Origin: Mesorhizobium opportunistum WSM2075
GTDB taxonomy: Bacteria; Pseudomonadota; Alphaproteobacteria; Rhizobiales; Rhizobiaceae
Assembly: GCF_000176035.2 (NCBI RefSeq)
Contig: NC_015675.1
Span: forward strand, 248,001-312,000
Direction of reading: 5' to 3'
Length of the DNA stretch: 64,000 nt
The notes beneath the pieces are model-generated. The model had not been told where the DNA came from. It did not search any database and saw nothing but the letters and a program-made list of their open reading frames with translations. Positions 43,073 through 52,330 of the stretch are shown in pieces; position 1 is the stretch's first letter, and each line of letters begins with the position of its first letter. The position numbers were made by a program, and so were the translations under genes.

Positions 43073-45942
43073 CCGCCTCGCGTCTTGCCACCGGCGGCAG
43101 CGCCATCGACCGCTCGCGCCCGATCCGCTTCAGCTTCGACGGCACGACCGTGCAGGGCTTTGCCGGCGACACCATCGCCTCGGCGCTGCTGGCCGGTGAT
43201 GTCGCGGTGGTCGGCCGCAGCTTCAAGTATCATAGGCCACGCGGCATCTGGGGTGCGGGCGTCGAAGAGCCGAACGCGCTGGTCGATGTCGGCGGCGCGA
43301 CGCCGAACACGCGGGCCACGACCGAGCCGGCGCGCGACGGGCTGGTGGCGAAAAGCGTCAACGCGACGCCCAATGCGCTGGTCGACCGCAACGCTTTTCT
43401 CGATCGCTTTTCGCGCTTCATTCCGGCGGCGTTCTACTACAAGACCTTCATGTGGCCGGACTGGCACATGTTCGAGCCGCGCATCCGTGCCATGGCCGGA
43501 TTGGGCAAGGTCGACGCCGGCTGGGCCTCGCCGGGCCTATCGGACCAGATCAACCATCACTGCGACGTGCTGGTGGTGGGCGCCGGACCGGCAGGACTGG
43601 CGGCGGCCAAGCTGGCCGCGGGGGCGGATCAATCCGTGGTGCTTGTCGATGACCAACTCCGAGCTGGGGGATCGCTCGGCCATCGCGCCGGCGAGGTCGA
43701 TGGGAAATCGGCGACTGAGTGGGTCGATGAGACGGTTGCGAACCTAGCTGCCAACGGCCACCTGATCCTGCCCTGGACCACCGCCTTCGGCATTTACGAC
43801 CACAATCTGGTCGGGCTGAACCAGCGCCATCTCGACGGTCGGTCGGACACGCTGTGGCGGGTCAGGCCGCGCCGGATCGTGCTGGCGACCGGCGCCATCG
43901 AGCGACCGCTGCCCTTCGCCAACAATGACCTGCCGGGCATCCTGTCGGCCGATGCGGCGCTCGCCTATCTCAGGCGCCATGCGGTGCTGGTCGGCCGGCG
44001 CATCGTTGTCGCGACCAACAATGATAGCGCCTACGAGGTTGCCGAGGCAGTCGCGGAGGCCGGCGCCGACGTCACGCTTGTCGACATCAGGCGCGACGGC
44101 ATGCCCGCCGCGCCCGTCAATGCGCGGGTGCTCAAAGGGCGGGCGCTTGCCTCGGCACGCGGCAAGCTTCGCGTCGAAGGCGTGACGCTCGACGACGGCA
44201 GCAGGCTCGATGCCGATTGCGTGCTGGTCTCGGGCGGCTGGACGCCGACCATTCATCTGTTCGGTCAGGCCAGGGGCAAGCTCGCCTGGAGCGAGGCGCG
44301 CGCCGCCTTCCTGCCGGGCGACCCGGTCGACGGCATTTCCGTCGTCGGGGCAGCCGCTGGCGCGGTTTGCCTGTCGGATGTGTTCGCCGGCGTCGCGGAC
44401 GCCTTCCCGGGCAAGGGAAGTGCTGCAACACCGCGCAGCACCGGACCAGAGGCGACTGGCGGCATAGTAGCGGCATGGCCGATGCCGGGCTCGAAAGGGC
44501 GCATCTGGATCGACTACCAGAACGACGTGACGGTGAAGGACGTCGAACTGGCGGCACGCGAAAACTTCGTTTCGGTAGAACACCTCAAGCGCTACACCAC
44601 GCTCGGCATGGCGACGGACCAGGGCAAGACCTCCAACCTGCCCGGGCTGGCGCTGATGGCAGGCATTACCGGCCGCACGGTGCCGGAGGTCGGCACCACC
44701 ACGTATCGCCCGCCGTTCACGCCGGTGCCGCTGGCAAGCTTTGCTGGCGCGCGCGTTGGCGAGCTGATGGCGCCGGTGCGCCGGCTTCCGCTAGAAAACG
44801 TCCACCGTGCCAGCGGCGCCGTCTTCCAGGAATATGGCGGCTGGCTGCGCCCGGCCCATTATGGCGGCCGCGACGCCGATGCGGATCGCGCCATCCAGGA
44901 TGAGGCGCGGCGTGCCCGCCAGTCGGTGGCATTGTTCGACGGTTCGACGCTCGGCAAGATCGAGGTGATCGGACCGCAGGCGGCTGCGTTCGTCGACTTC
45001 CTCTATTACAACACCATGTCGACGCTGAAGCCCGGCCGCTGCCGCTACGGCTTCATGCTGTCGGAGAACGGCGTGGTCTTCGATGACGGCGTGCTGGTGC
45101 GGCTGGACGAGCATCGGTTCGTCATCTCGTGCTCGTCCTCGCATGTTGCCGCCGTGCACGCCCGGCTGGAGGAATGGCGCCAGGACCGTTTCGGCCGCGA
45201 CGCCGTCTACATCCACAACGCCACATCGGAAATGGCGACGCTGACCGTTTCGGGTCCGAACGCACGAAAGCTGCTCGAAAGACTGAAGCTCGGCCTTTCG
45301 CTCGACGATGCCGACCTGCCGCATATGGCGGTCGGCCATGGCCGCTATGGCGGCGACCAGGTTCGCATCGCCCGTGTCAGCTTCACCGGCGACAGAAGCT
45401 ACGAAATCTCGATCCGAGCCGATCGCGCCGAACCGCTATGGGCGCATCTGCGTCAAGCCGGCCAAGCGCTCGATGCCGTCGTCATCGGCCTCGAAGCGCT
45501 GATGATCCTGCGGGCCGAGAAAGGCTTCATCGTCATCGGCAAGGACACTGACGGCACCACGCTGCCGCACGACCTCGGCAGCGAAGGGCCCCGCGCCAAG
45601 CGCAAGACCGAATATGTCGGCCGCCGCTCGCTGTTCACCGAGGAGGCGTCGCGAGGCAACCGTTTGCAGCTTGTCGGCTTGACGGTGCCGTCAGGCGAAG
45701 CCCCATTGCCCACTGGCGCGCACGGCATCGACCGTCGCGATGGCAAGCTGAAAAGCCAGGGCTTTGTCACCTCGAGTTATCAGAGTCCGACGCTAGGTCG
45801 GCCGGTCGCGCTTGGCCTGATCGAGCGTGGCGCAACGCGTCATGGTGAGACGATCGAAATCCAGCATCTCGGCAAGATCAGGACGGCGACGATCGCCGCC
45901 GCTTGCGCCTTCGATCCGGCAGGAGACCGGCTCAATGCGTGA
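43069..45942 (+). CDS. soxA: Sarcosine oxidase subunit alpha
   Basis: The 957-residue subunit has an N-terminal ferredoxin-like domain (1-90), an NAD-binding flavoprotein domain (HHCDVLVVGAGPAGLAAAKLA near 160-180; VLATGAIERPLPFANNDLPGI), and a C-terminal aminomethyltransferase-like folate domain (from about 570). The last part carries RYGFMLSENGVVFDDGV and GFIVIGKDTDGTTLPHDLG. It binds NAD+ and tetrahydrofolate. GTG at 43069 is coupled to the soxD stop and has GGGGAG upstream. Length and order are standard. Confidence 0.94.
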   Translation: MTASRLATGGSAIDRSRPIRFSFDGTTVQGFAGDTIASALLAGDVAVVGRSFKYHRPRGIWGAGVEEPNALVDVGGATPNTRATTEPARDGLVAKSVNATPNALVDRNAFLDRFSRFIPAAFYYKTFMWPDWHMFEPRIRAMAGLGKVDAGWASPGLSDQINHHCDVLVVGAGPAGLAAAKLAAGADQSVVLVDDQLRAGGSLGHRAGEVDGKSATEWVDETVANLAANGHLILPWTTAFGIYDHNLVGLNQRHLDGRSDTLWRVRPRRIVLATGAIERPLPFANNDLPGILSADAALAYLRRHAVLVGRRIVVATNNDSAYEVAEAVAEAGADVTLVDIRRDGMPAAPVNARVLKGRALASARGKLRVEGVTLDDGSRLDADCVLVSGGWTPTIHLFGQARGKLAWSEARAAFLPGDPVDGISVVGAAAGAVCLSDVFAGVADAFPGKGSAATPRSTGPEATGGIVAAWPMPGSKGRIWIDYQNDVTVKDVELAARENFVSVEHLKRYTTLGMATDQGKTSNLPGLALMAGITGRTVPEVGTTTYRPPFTPVPLASFAGARVGELMAPVRRLPLENVHRASGAVFQEYGGWLRPAHYGGRDADADRAIQDEARRARQSVALFDGSTLGKIEVIGPQAAAFVDFLYYNTMSTLKPGRCRYGFMLSENGVVFDDGVLVRLDEHRFVISCSSSHVAAVHARLEEWRQDRFGRDAVYIHNATSEMATLTVSGPNARKLLERLKLGLSLDDADLPHMAVGHGRYGGDQVRIARVSFTGDRSYEISIRADRAEPLWAHLRQAGQALDAVVIGLEALMILRAEKGFIVIGKDTDGTTLPHDLGSEGPRAKRKTEYVGRRSLFTEEASRGNRLQLVGLTVPSGEAPLPTGAHGIDRRDGKLKSQGFVTSSYQSPTLGRPVALGLIERGATRHGETIEIQHLGKIRTATIAAACAFDPAGDRLNA

Positions 45943-46468
45943 TCTCGCGGAGAAATGGCCCATCGCGCCGGACTGGCCGGCGGCAATGATTACGACGCCT
46001 GGCCTGGCGGTGCGTACGGTCACGGGCCTCGACCAGATGCTGGTCAGCGGCGATCTCGATGCCTGGGCGCGTCTGTCCGGCGTGAAGGCGGAAGGCGTGG
46101 GCGCCTTTGGCGCGGCGCAAGGCGAGCGCTATGCCGCGCGGCTGGCCCGCGACCGGCTGCTCGTGGTGTCGAACGCACCGCTTGCCATCGCGGCGGGCTG
46201 GCACAAGGAAGGGTTCGCGGTGACGGAGATCAGCACCGGCCTGCAACTGTTCGAAATCGAAGGCGTGGGGCTCGATGCTTTCATCGCCCGTGGAACGACA
46301 ATTGACCCCAGGCAGTCAAGTGCCAGTGCGACACTGTCCTTCGCCGGCGTCAGCGCCATCGTCTATCGCCATGGAAGCAAGCTGCGCATCCATGTCGACC
46401 GCGGTCTTGCCGCCTATCTCTGGACGTGGATGGAGCAGGCCGCAGGCCACGTCGCGGCTGGAAGCTAG
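45935..46468 (+). CDS. soxG: Sarcosine oxidase subunit gamma
   Basis: The 177-residue protein completes the oxidase. It shows the weakly conserved gamma pattern with LLVVSNAPLAIAAGWHKEGFAVTEIS and a C-terminal VYRHGSKLRIHVDRGLAAYLWTWME. ATG at 45935 lies within the soxA end (8-bp overlap) and has AGGAGA 8 nt upstream. No folate genes (glyA, purU) follow in this window, so the operon is the minimal four-gene form. Confidence 0.9.
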   Translation: MRDLAEKWPIAPDWPAAMITTPGLAVRTVTGLDQMLVSGDLDAWARLSGVKAEGVGAFGAAQGERYAARLARDRLLVVSNAPLAIAAGWHKEGFAVTEISTGLQLFEIEGVGLDAFIARGTTIDPRQSSASATLSFAGVSAIVYRHGSKLRIHVDRGLAAYLWTWMEQAAGHVAAGS

Positions 46469-46484
46469 CCAGCCATGATCACGC

Positions 46485-46970
46485 TCAGAGCGTGAACGAC
46501 CAGAACAGGCAGGCCAGCATCGCGGCGGCGAAGACCACGAAGAACAGGCTGCGCAGCAGCACATTGCGGCGCAGCTCGTTCATGACGAAGTGACAGCCGA
46601 CGACGGCGACGGCGAACAGGAACCGCCAGTTCAATAATGCCAGCAGGGCGCTGCCCTGTCCGAAGGCCCATCTGGCAAGAAGGCCGCCGACAATGGTGGC
46701 AAGCAGCACGATCACCGTCCAGAAGATCGCGTCGGCGGCATGGGTCAGCACGATGCTGGCCGCACGGATCGGCAGGATCATCATCAGCAGCGCGCTGAAG
46801 AAGTAGACGGCGGCCAGCGGAATGAACGTTCCGGCATCGGCAATGCCGTCGAGGCGCCTGACGCCGATCGCCCCATAGGGATAGCCGTGCCTGGCCACCG
46901 CCAGGCTCAACGCCATGAGCAAGGCGGTCAGCACCGCGACCAGCGCGAAGGATATGAGGGCTTTGCTCAT
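46485..46970 (-). CDS. Unknown integral membrane protein
   Basis: The 161-residue protein has four to five hydrophobic segments (about 5-26, 47-68, 82-100, 108-126, 140-158). I recognise no family. It is convergent with soxG (16 bp) and 118 bp downstream of msuE on the same strand. A 20-bp perfect palindrome lies 58 bp before its start, so it may have its own control. Confidence 0.75.
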   Translation of the reverse strand: MSKALISFALVAVLTALLMALSLAVARHGYPYGAIGVRRLDGIADAGTFIPLAAVYFFSALLMMILPIRAASIVLTHAADAIFWTVIVLLATIVGGLLARWAFGQGSALLALLNWRFLFAVAVVGCHFVMNELRRNVLLRSLFFVVFAAAMLACLFWSFTL

Positions 46971-47027
46971 GATGTTCCTGTCCCAGACGAATCAGACAGG
47001 AACGTTGTAGCCGGCGGTCGTAAACTG

Positions 47028-47047
47028 CGGGTAAGCGAGCTTACCCG
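47028..47047. promoter_or_regulatory. Perfect 9-bp inverted repeat between msuE and the membrane gene
   Basis: CGGGTAAGC-GA-GCTTACCCG. No T-run follows on either strand, which argues against a simple terminator and for an operator. Confidence 0.45.
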
Positions 47048-47088
47048 GGACGCCGATTTCGACCTCTGCGCAAGCCGATGACGAGAGG

Positions 47089-47649
47089 CTATTCGGCGGC
47101 GACCCTGCCCGCCGAGCGGTTCGCCAGCACGAAGCCGACCTCGTCCACGGCCTGCGCGGCGCGCTTCAGGATCGCCTCGGAGCGCAGCACGCCGTCGGTG
47201 AAATCCTTGTCGGTGGCGTAGACGGCGGTCGGCAGGGTAAAGGCCTCGAAGAAGCCGAACAGCGGCCGCAGCTGATGCTCGACGATCAAGGCGTGGCGCT
47301 CGCCGCCGCCGGTCGCGGTCAAAAGGATGGGCTTGCCGCGCAACGCGGCTGGATCGATGAGGTCGAAGAAGTGCTTGAACAGGCCGGTGTAGCTGCCCTT
47401 GTAGGTCGGCGAACCGACCACCAGCACATCCGCGGAGAGGATCTGGGCCAGGATCGGTTGCGCCTGGCTGTCGAGGTCGCGTGCCCACCTTGCCGTGCCC
47501 AGCGATGGGCCGACATCCTCGATGTCATAGGTGCTGGCCGACAGGCCGTGGCGCGCGGCAATGTCCCTTGCGACGAAATCGACGAAGGCGCGTGTCTTTG
47601 ACGGCCGGGTGATGTTGCCGGAAAAGCCGACGACTGTTGGATTTGACAT
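47089..47649 (-). CDS. msuE: NADPH-dependent FMN reductase, MsuE-like
   Basis: The 186-residue flavodoxin-like reductase supplies reduced FMN to two-component monooxygenases. The N-terminal FSGNITRPSKTRAFVD phosphate loop, GSPTYKGSYTGLFKHFFDLI and TATGGGERHALIVEHQLRPLFGFF fit MsuE/SsuE. It is the last gene of the sulfone/sulfonate set and would serve SfnG and SsuD encoded upstream. It starts 62 bp after sfnB on the same strand. Confidence 0.9.
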   Translation of the reverse strand: MSNPTVVGFSGNITRPSKTRAFVDFVARDIAARHGLSASTYDIEDVGPSLGTARWARDLDSQAQPILAQILSADVLVVGSPTYKGSYTGLFKHFFDLIDPAALRGKPILLTATGGGERHALIVEHQLRPLFGFFEAFTLPTAVYATDKDFTDGVLRSEAILKRAAQAVDEVGFVLANRSAGRVAAE

Positions 47650-47711
47650 GGCGGTGGGCCTCTTGATGGTCGAAGTTTTTACTAAAGCGGGCTTTCGCCC
47701 GCCGATGGAAA

Positions 47712-48959
47712 TCAGCTCCAGGCGTGCAGCGGCGGATTTTCACCGTTGAGAAAATATTTGCCGAGGATCGAATACTTCCAGCGCACCGGATCGTGCAGCG
47801 TGTGCGTGCGGGCGTTGCGCCAATGACGGTCGAGATTGTGTTCGGCCAGCGTCGAGCGGGTGCCGGCGAGTTCGAACAGCTTGTTCGTCGCGGCAATGGC
47901 GATCTCGGTCGACAGGATCTTGGCCTCGGCGGTGACGATCTGCGCATGCGCGACCGTCTCGGCGGTCGGCTCGATCACGGCCCGGTCGATCGCATGGCCG
48001 GCCTTTTCGAGCAGCGCCTGTGCCGCGTGCAGGCGCAGCGTCAGGTCGCCGATCGCCTGGATGGTGTAGGGATCGTCCCAGGCATTGTCGACGCCGCTGT
48101 CGATCCAGGCGCGGCTCCTGGTCCTGACGAAGTGAACCGTCTCGTCGATCGCCGCCTGGGCGATGCCGGTGTCTACCGCCACCTGGATGATCTGGAAGAT
48201 GGCGCCGTCGGCGGTCGGCCTGTCGTAGCCCTTGTAGCCGGGCACCAGAAAAGTCTTCGGCACCTTGACGTTGTCGATGATCACGGTGCCGGAGAGCGTC
48301 GTGCGCTGGCCGAAGCTCGACCAGTCGTCGATGACTGTCAGGCCGGGCGCGCCACGGTCGGCGATCGCATACCAGGCGCGGCCCTCGTCATCGAGCGCCA
48401 CGATCGGCACCAGATGGGCGAGCAGCGCGCCGGAGGAATAGAATTTGCGGCCATTGACCACGACATGGTCGCCGGCATCGGTAAAGCGGGTCTCGAAATC
48501 GGCGGCACGCTTGGAACCGAACTCGGAGAAGGCGTTGCCGAACCGCGTGCCTTTCAACGCCTCACCAAAGAGCAGTTTCTGCTGTTCGGCGTCCGACACG
48601 GTGCGGATGGCGGCAATGACACCGAGATGGTTCTGAGCCACCTGGCCGATAGAAGAATCCGCCGCCGAGATGATCTCGATCACCTTGGCCAGCGTCGCGT
48701 AGGACAGTTCCGGTCCGCCGAATGCCCTGGGCACATTGATCGACCAGAGGCCGCTTTGCGAGAAGGCGTCGAGTTCGGCAACCGGCCAGATCCGCTCGCG
48801 GTCGCGCCTGGAGGAGTCCTTGGCGAATTCGGCGGCGAGTGCGTGGGCGATGGCGATCGCTTCGGCGTCATCCTTGATGATGTGGGCTGGCGCCGATGGC
48901 CTTGCAACGGGCGGCACGGCGGCGGAGGCATGGTCTGTCTTGACGGTCGAGACGGTCAT
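47712..48959 (-). CDS. sfnB: SfnB-like sulfur acquisition oxidoreductase
   Basis: The 415-residue flavoprotein has an acyl-CoA-dehydrogenase fold: N-terminal helical domain, RFGNAFSEFGSKRA and GRKFYSSGALLAHLVPI in the middle, and the C-terminal LFELAGTRSTLAEHNLDRHWRNARTHTLHDP typical of the SfnB/DszC-like branch. Such proteins oxygenate sulfur compounds with reduced flavin. ATG at 48959 has AAGGAG 7 nt upstream. It follows the ATPase gene livF by 24 bp. Confidence 0.9.
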   Translation of the reverse strand: MTVSTVKTDHASAAVPPVARPSAPAHIIKDDAEAIAIAHALAAEFAKDSSRRDRERIWPVAELDAFSQSGLWSINVPRAFGGPELSYATLAKVIEIISAADSSIGQVAQNHLGVIAAIRTVSDAEQQKLLFGEALKGTRFGNAFSEFGSKRAADFETRFTDAGDHVVVNGRKFYSSGALLAHLVPIVALDDEGRAWYAIADRGAPGLTVIDDWSSFGQRTTLSGTVIIDNVKVPKTFLVPGYKGYDRPTADGAIFQIIQVAVDTGIAQAAIDETVHFVRTRSRAWIDSGVDNAWDDPYTIQAIGDLTLRLHAAQALLEKAGHAIDRAVIEPTAETVAHAQIVTAEAKILSTEIAIAATNKLFELAGTRSTLAEHNLDRHWRNARTHTLHDPVRWKYSILGKYFLNGENPPLHAWS

Positions 48960-48983
48960 TTCACTGCTCCTTCGAATTTCGTT

Positions 48984-49790
48984 TCAGGCGACGGCATGGA
49001 GATGGGCTGTTTTGGTAGCCGGTGACGGCTGTTGCCCGGAGGTCGATTGACCGAGATAGAAGGCGCGCACATCCTCGCGCTGGCGAAGCTCTGCAGCCGG
49101 GCCAGAGAGGACGGAGACACCGTTTTCGAGCACCGTGGCATGGTCGGCATATCTGAGCGCGACCGCGGAATTCTGCTCGGCCACCAGGATCGACAGGCCG
49201 GTCTCGCGATTGAGTTTTCTCAGCGTCTGGAAGATGTCCTGGACGATGAGCGGGGCAAGCCCCATCGACGGTTCGTCGAGGACGAGCAGGCGCGGCCGCG
49301 ACATCAGCGCCCGGCCAATCGCGGTCATCTGCTGCTCGCCGCCGGAGGTCAGTCCGGACAGTGTCCGGCGCTTTTCCCTGAGGCGGGGGAAATAGCCGTA
49401 GATGCGTTCGAGGTCGACGTTGATTTCGGCGCGACGACCGCTGCGGCCGATGCCGCCGGCGACCAGGTTTTCCTCGACGGTGAGGCTCTTGAAGCAGTGG
49501 CGGCCTTCCAGCACCGGCACCAGGCCGGCGCGCACCAGATCGCCCGGCTTGCGGCGCGAGACATCCGAGCCGTCATAGCGGATGGTGCCGGCGTTGACCT
49601 GGCCGCGTACGGCCGGCAGCAGGTTCGAGACCGCCTTCAGCGTGGTGGTCTTGCCTGCACCATTGGCACCGAGCAGCGCCAGTATCTCGCCGCGCCTGAT
49701 CTCGAAGCTGACGCCGTGCAGCGCCGTGATGGCGTGGTTGTAGGTCGCGTGGACCGCATTTACGGCAAGAATGACGTCATTGTCCGGCAT
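48984..49790 (-). CDS. Branched-chain-amino-acid-type ABC transporter ATPase (LivF-like)
   Basis: The 268-residue ATPase has Walker A GANGAGKTT, signature TSGGEQQM, Walker B LLVLDEPSMGLAP and the H-loop region AEQN. It belongs to the LivF branch. It works with the LivG-like ATPase and two permeases encoded upstream. It sits between the substrate-binding protein and sfnB, inside the sulfur operon, so the substrate is more likely an organosulfur compound than a branched-chain amino acid. ATG at 49790 is used instead of the longer frame. Confidence 0.88.
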   Translation of the reverse strand: MPDNDVILAVNAVHATYNHAITALHGVSFEIRRGEILALLGANGAGKTTTLKAVSNLLPAVRGQVNAGTIRYDGSDVSRRKPGDLVRAGLVPVLEGRHCFKSLTVEENLVAGGIGRSGRRAEINVDLERIYGYFPRLREKRRTLSGLTSGGEQQMTAIGRALMSRPRLLVLDEPSMGLAPLIVQDIFQTLRKLNRETGLSILVAEQNSAVALRYADHATVLENGVSVLSGPAAELRQREDVRAFYLGQSTSGQQPSPATKTAHLHAVA

Positions 49791-49866
49791 GGGCTCTTCT
49801 TCCCTGGTCCGCGGAGCGAAAGCGGCCGGCGCCACGGAACCTGTCCGCGGCGCCGGCACTGGCTGA

Positions 49867-51204
49867 TCAGTTGGTGGTCACGGCATTGGCATCATCGGCG
49901 GTGCGCAGCTTGATGCCCTTCTCGGCGGCATAGGCCTCGGCCGACTTCTCGATGATGGGCCGCAGCAGCGCCCAGTCCGGCGCGATCCAGTCGGAGACGA
50001 CGTTCCATTTCTTGCCGTCCCACTGCTGGAAGGTCACGTAGCCCTCGCCCTCATGGTTGTCCCAGCTGACATTGATCGAGTGGAACAGATCCTTGGCGCC
50101 GAGCGCCTCGACCTTGGCCGGATCGAGCTTGAGATGTTCGAAGCCCCAGCGGACCTCGTCGCCGGTCAGCGTGCGGTGGCCGAACTTCTCCTGCGCGACG
50201 CGGATCGCCTCGACATTCAAGATGCCGTTGACGATGCCGAGATTGTGGTAGACGGAGCCGATGCGCGACTTGTCTTCCAGATTGCCCTTGCCGGCGCCGT
50301 AGACGGTCTTCACGATCTCCTGCACCACCGGGTAGCTGTTACCCGACGCTTGGGTGGTGATGGCGGTGTAGCCCTTGGCGGCGTCGCCGGCGGGTATGAC
50401 ATCCTCTTCCGAATTCGACCAGACATTGCCGACGATATGGTCGACGGGGTAGCCAACCTTGACCGCCGTCTTCAGCGCCACCGGGTTCATCACGCCCCAG
50501 CCGCGCAGGACGACGAAGTCCGGCTTGGCGCGGCGGATGGTCAGCCACTGCGACTGCTGCTCGTTGCCGGGATGCGGCACCTCGATCTGCTGGATGGTGA
50601 AGCCGTATTTCTGCGCCAGCAGTTCATAGATCGGGATGGTCTCCTTGCCGTAGGGCGAGCCGTGATAGAGCACGACGATCTTCTTGCCCTTCAGCTTGTC
50701 GATGCCGCCTTCCTTGGAAGCGATGTAGTTCACGATGCCCGACGTCTCGCTGTAGGGGTTGAGCAGCAGCGGGAAGACATAGGGGAAAACGCGCCCGTCG
50801 GTGGAATCGGTGCGGCCGTGGTTGACGGTGATCAGCGGCACCTTGTCGGCGGTGATACGGTCGATCATGGCATAGGCGATGCCGACCGAGAGCGGGTTCC
50901 AGGCGGCGGCACCGGCATGGCTCTTCTGCCGCTCGTAGCATTCGACGCCGCGCTCGACCTCGTACTGGGTCTCGCACTCATCCCAGGTCAGCTTGACGCC
51001 GTTGACGCCGCCGTCGCGGATGTTGATGAGGTTGAGATAGTCGATGAAGCCGCCGAAGAAACCGGTGCCGCCAGCCGCGTAAGGCCCGACGCGATAGCTC
51101 TGCAGCGGGAAATATTGTTCGTCGGCGTTTGCGGCGGGCAAAGCCACCGACGCGATCATCGCCGCGGACAGCGCCGCCGCCTTGATTGTGCTGAGAAAAT
51201 TCAT
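49867..51204 (-). CDS. Periplasmic substrate-binding protein of the Liv-type transporter
   Basis: The 445-residue type I periplasmic binding protein has a signal peptide (cut ANA|DEQ near residue 27). The large two-lobed domain has IVVLYHGSPYGKETIPIYELLAQKYGF and WLTIRRAKPDFVVLRGWGVMNPVALKTA. The aromatic and acidic residues lining the pocket cannot be read by eye. It lies 76 bp before livF and 82 bp after livM. It likely binds a sulfonate or sulfone, judging only by neighbours. Confidence 0.87.
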   Translation of the reverse strand: MNFLSTIKAAALSAAMIASVALPAANADEQYFPLQSYRVGPYAAGGTGFFGGFIDYLNLINIRDGGVNGVKLTWDECETQYEVERGVECYERQKSHAGAAAWNPLSVGIAYAMIDRITADKVPLITVNHGRTDSTDGRVFPYVFPLLLNPYSETSGIVNYIASKEGGIDKLKGKKIVVLYHGSPYGKETIPIYELLAQKYGFTIQQIEVPHPGNEQQSQWLTIRRAKPDFVVLRGWGVMNPVALKTAVKVGYPVDHIVGNVWSNSEEDVIPAGDAAKGYTAITTQASGNSYPVVQEIVKTVYGAGKGNLEDKSRIGSVYHNLGIVNGILNVEAIRVAQEKFGHRTLTGDEVRWGFEHLKLDPAKVEALGAKDLFHSINVSWDNHEGEGYVTFQQWDGKKWNVVSDWIAPDWALLRPIIEKSAEAYAAEKGIKLRTADDANAVTTN

Positions 51205-51286
51205 GGGTTGGGTACTCCCGGTATGGGCCGTCCTTGGTTCGGCCTCTGGTTCATTTCCAAATGCGATTGATTTCGAATGATGGAAC

Positions 51287-52327
51287 TCAGCTCGTCTGCC
51301 AGGCGAACAGGAGCCGTCTTCGGAGCCTGTCCCACAGGGCCACCAACCCGTCGGGTTCAAGGATCAGAAACAGGATGATGAGCGCGCCCAGCACGATGCG
51401 CTGGCTCATGTCGAGCACGCCCGAGTCAAAGACATCGCCAAGCAGGAAGCCGCCGAGGCGCGATAAGCCAAGCGGGAAGACCACGATGAGGGCGGCGCCG
51501 AAGAACGCGCCACGGACCGATGCCAGGCCGCCGATGATGATGATGAACAGGATCTGGAACGAGCGGTCGAGATCGAAGCCGTCCGGCTCGACGGTTCTGA
51601 GATAGGCGAAGGCCCAGATGACGCCGGCGACGCCGATGATGAAGGACGAGATGGCAAAGGCCAGAAGCTTGGTCTTCAACACGGGGATGCCGATGATGCG
51701 GGCCGCGGTTTCATTGTCGCGGATGGCGATAAAGTTGCGCCCGGTCTGCGAGGAGACCAGCCGGTGAGCGAGGAAGGTCAGCACGGCGACGATGGTCAGC
51801 GCAAAGAGATAGCGGCCGACGGCGCCGTCTAGTGCGAAGCCTGAAATCGACAGCCTCGGCGCGTCGATGACGCCCGATGCCGAATTGTTGGAGAACCAGC
51901 TGAACTTGGTCAGCGCCCATTGCACGAAGAACTGCGCGGCAAGCGTCGAGACGGCCAGATAGAAGCCCTTCAGCCGCAGGCTCGGCAGGCCGAAGACGAT
52001 GCCGATCGCGGCCGCGACGAGGCCGGCCAGAACAATGCTGCCGATCAACGGCAGGCCTTCGACGCGCAAGTTGAAATTGTAGGCGGCGAAGGCACCGGCC
52101 GCCATGAAGGCAGCACTGCCAAGCGACACCTGGCCGGCATAGCCGGTGAGGATGTTCAAGCCGACGCCGGCGAGGCTGAGCGCCAGGAACGGCAGCAGGA
52201 TCGCTTCGAACAGGTAGCTCGAGCCGATCAGCGGCACGACGCCATAGGCGAAGGCGAGCAGGAGGACAGGCGCGAGCCATTTCGGCAGCGCCGGCGTGGA
52301 CGAGAAATCGCTTGCTATCGCGGTCAT
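51287..52327 (-). CDS. Liv-type ABC permease (LivM-like)
   Basis: The 346-residue inner-membrane permease has about ten hydrophobic segments and the LivM signature GYAGQVSLGSAAFMAAGAFA near residue 60-80, with TGRNFIAIRDNETAARIIGI in the cytoplasmic loop. It pairs with the LivH-like permease, whose gene ends 3 bp upstream. Length and order are typical. Confidence 0.9.
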   Translation of the reverse strand: MTAIASDFSSTPALPKWLAPVLLLAFAYGVVPLIGSSYLFEAILLPFLALSLAGVGLNILTGYAGQVSLGSAAFMAAGAFAAYNFNLRVEGLPLIGSIVLAGLVAAAIGIVFGLPSLRLKGFYLAVSTLAAQFFVQWALTKFSWFSNNSASGVIDAPRLSISGFALDGAVGRYLFALTIVAVLTFLAHRLVSSQTGRNFIAIRDNETAARIIGIPVLKTKLLAFAISSFIIGVAGVIWAFAYLRTVEPDGFDLDRSFQILFIIIIGGLASVRGAFFGAALIVVFPLGLSRLGGFLLGDVFDSGVLDMSQRIVLGALIILFLILEPDGLVALWDRLRRRLLFAWQTS

Positions 52328-52330
52328 CGC

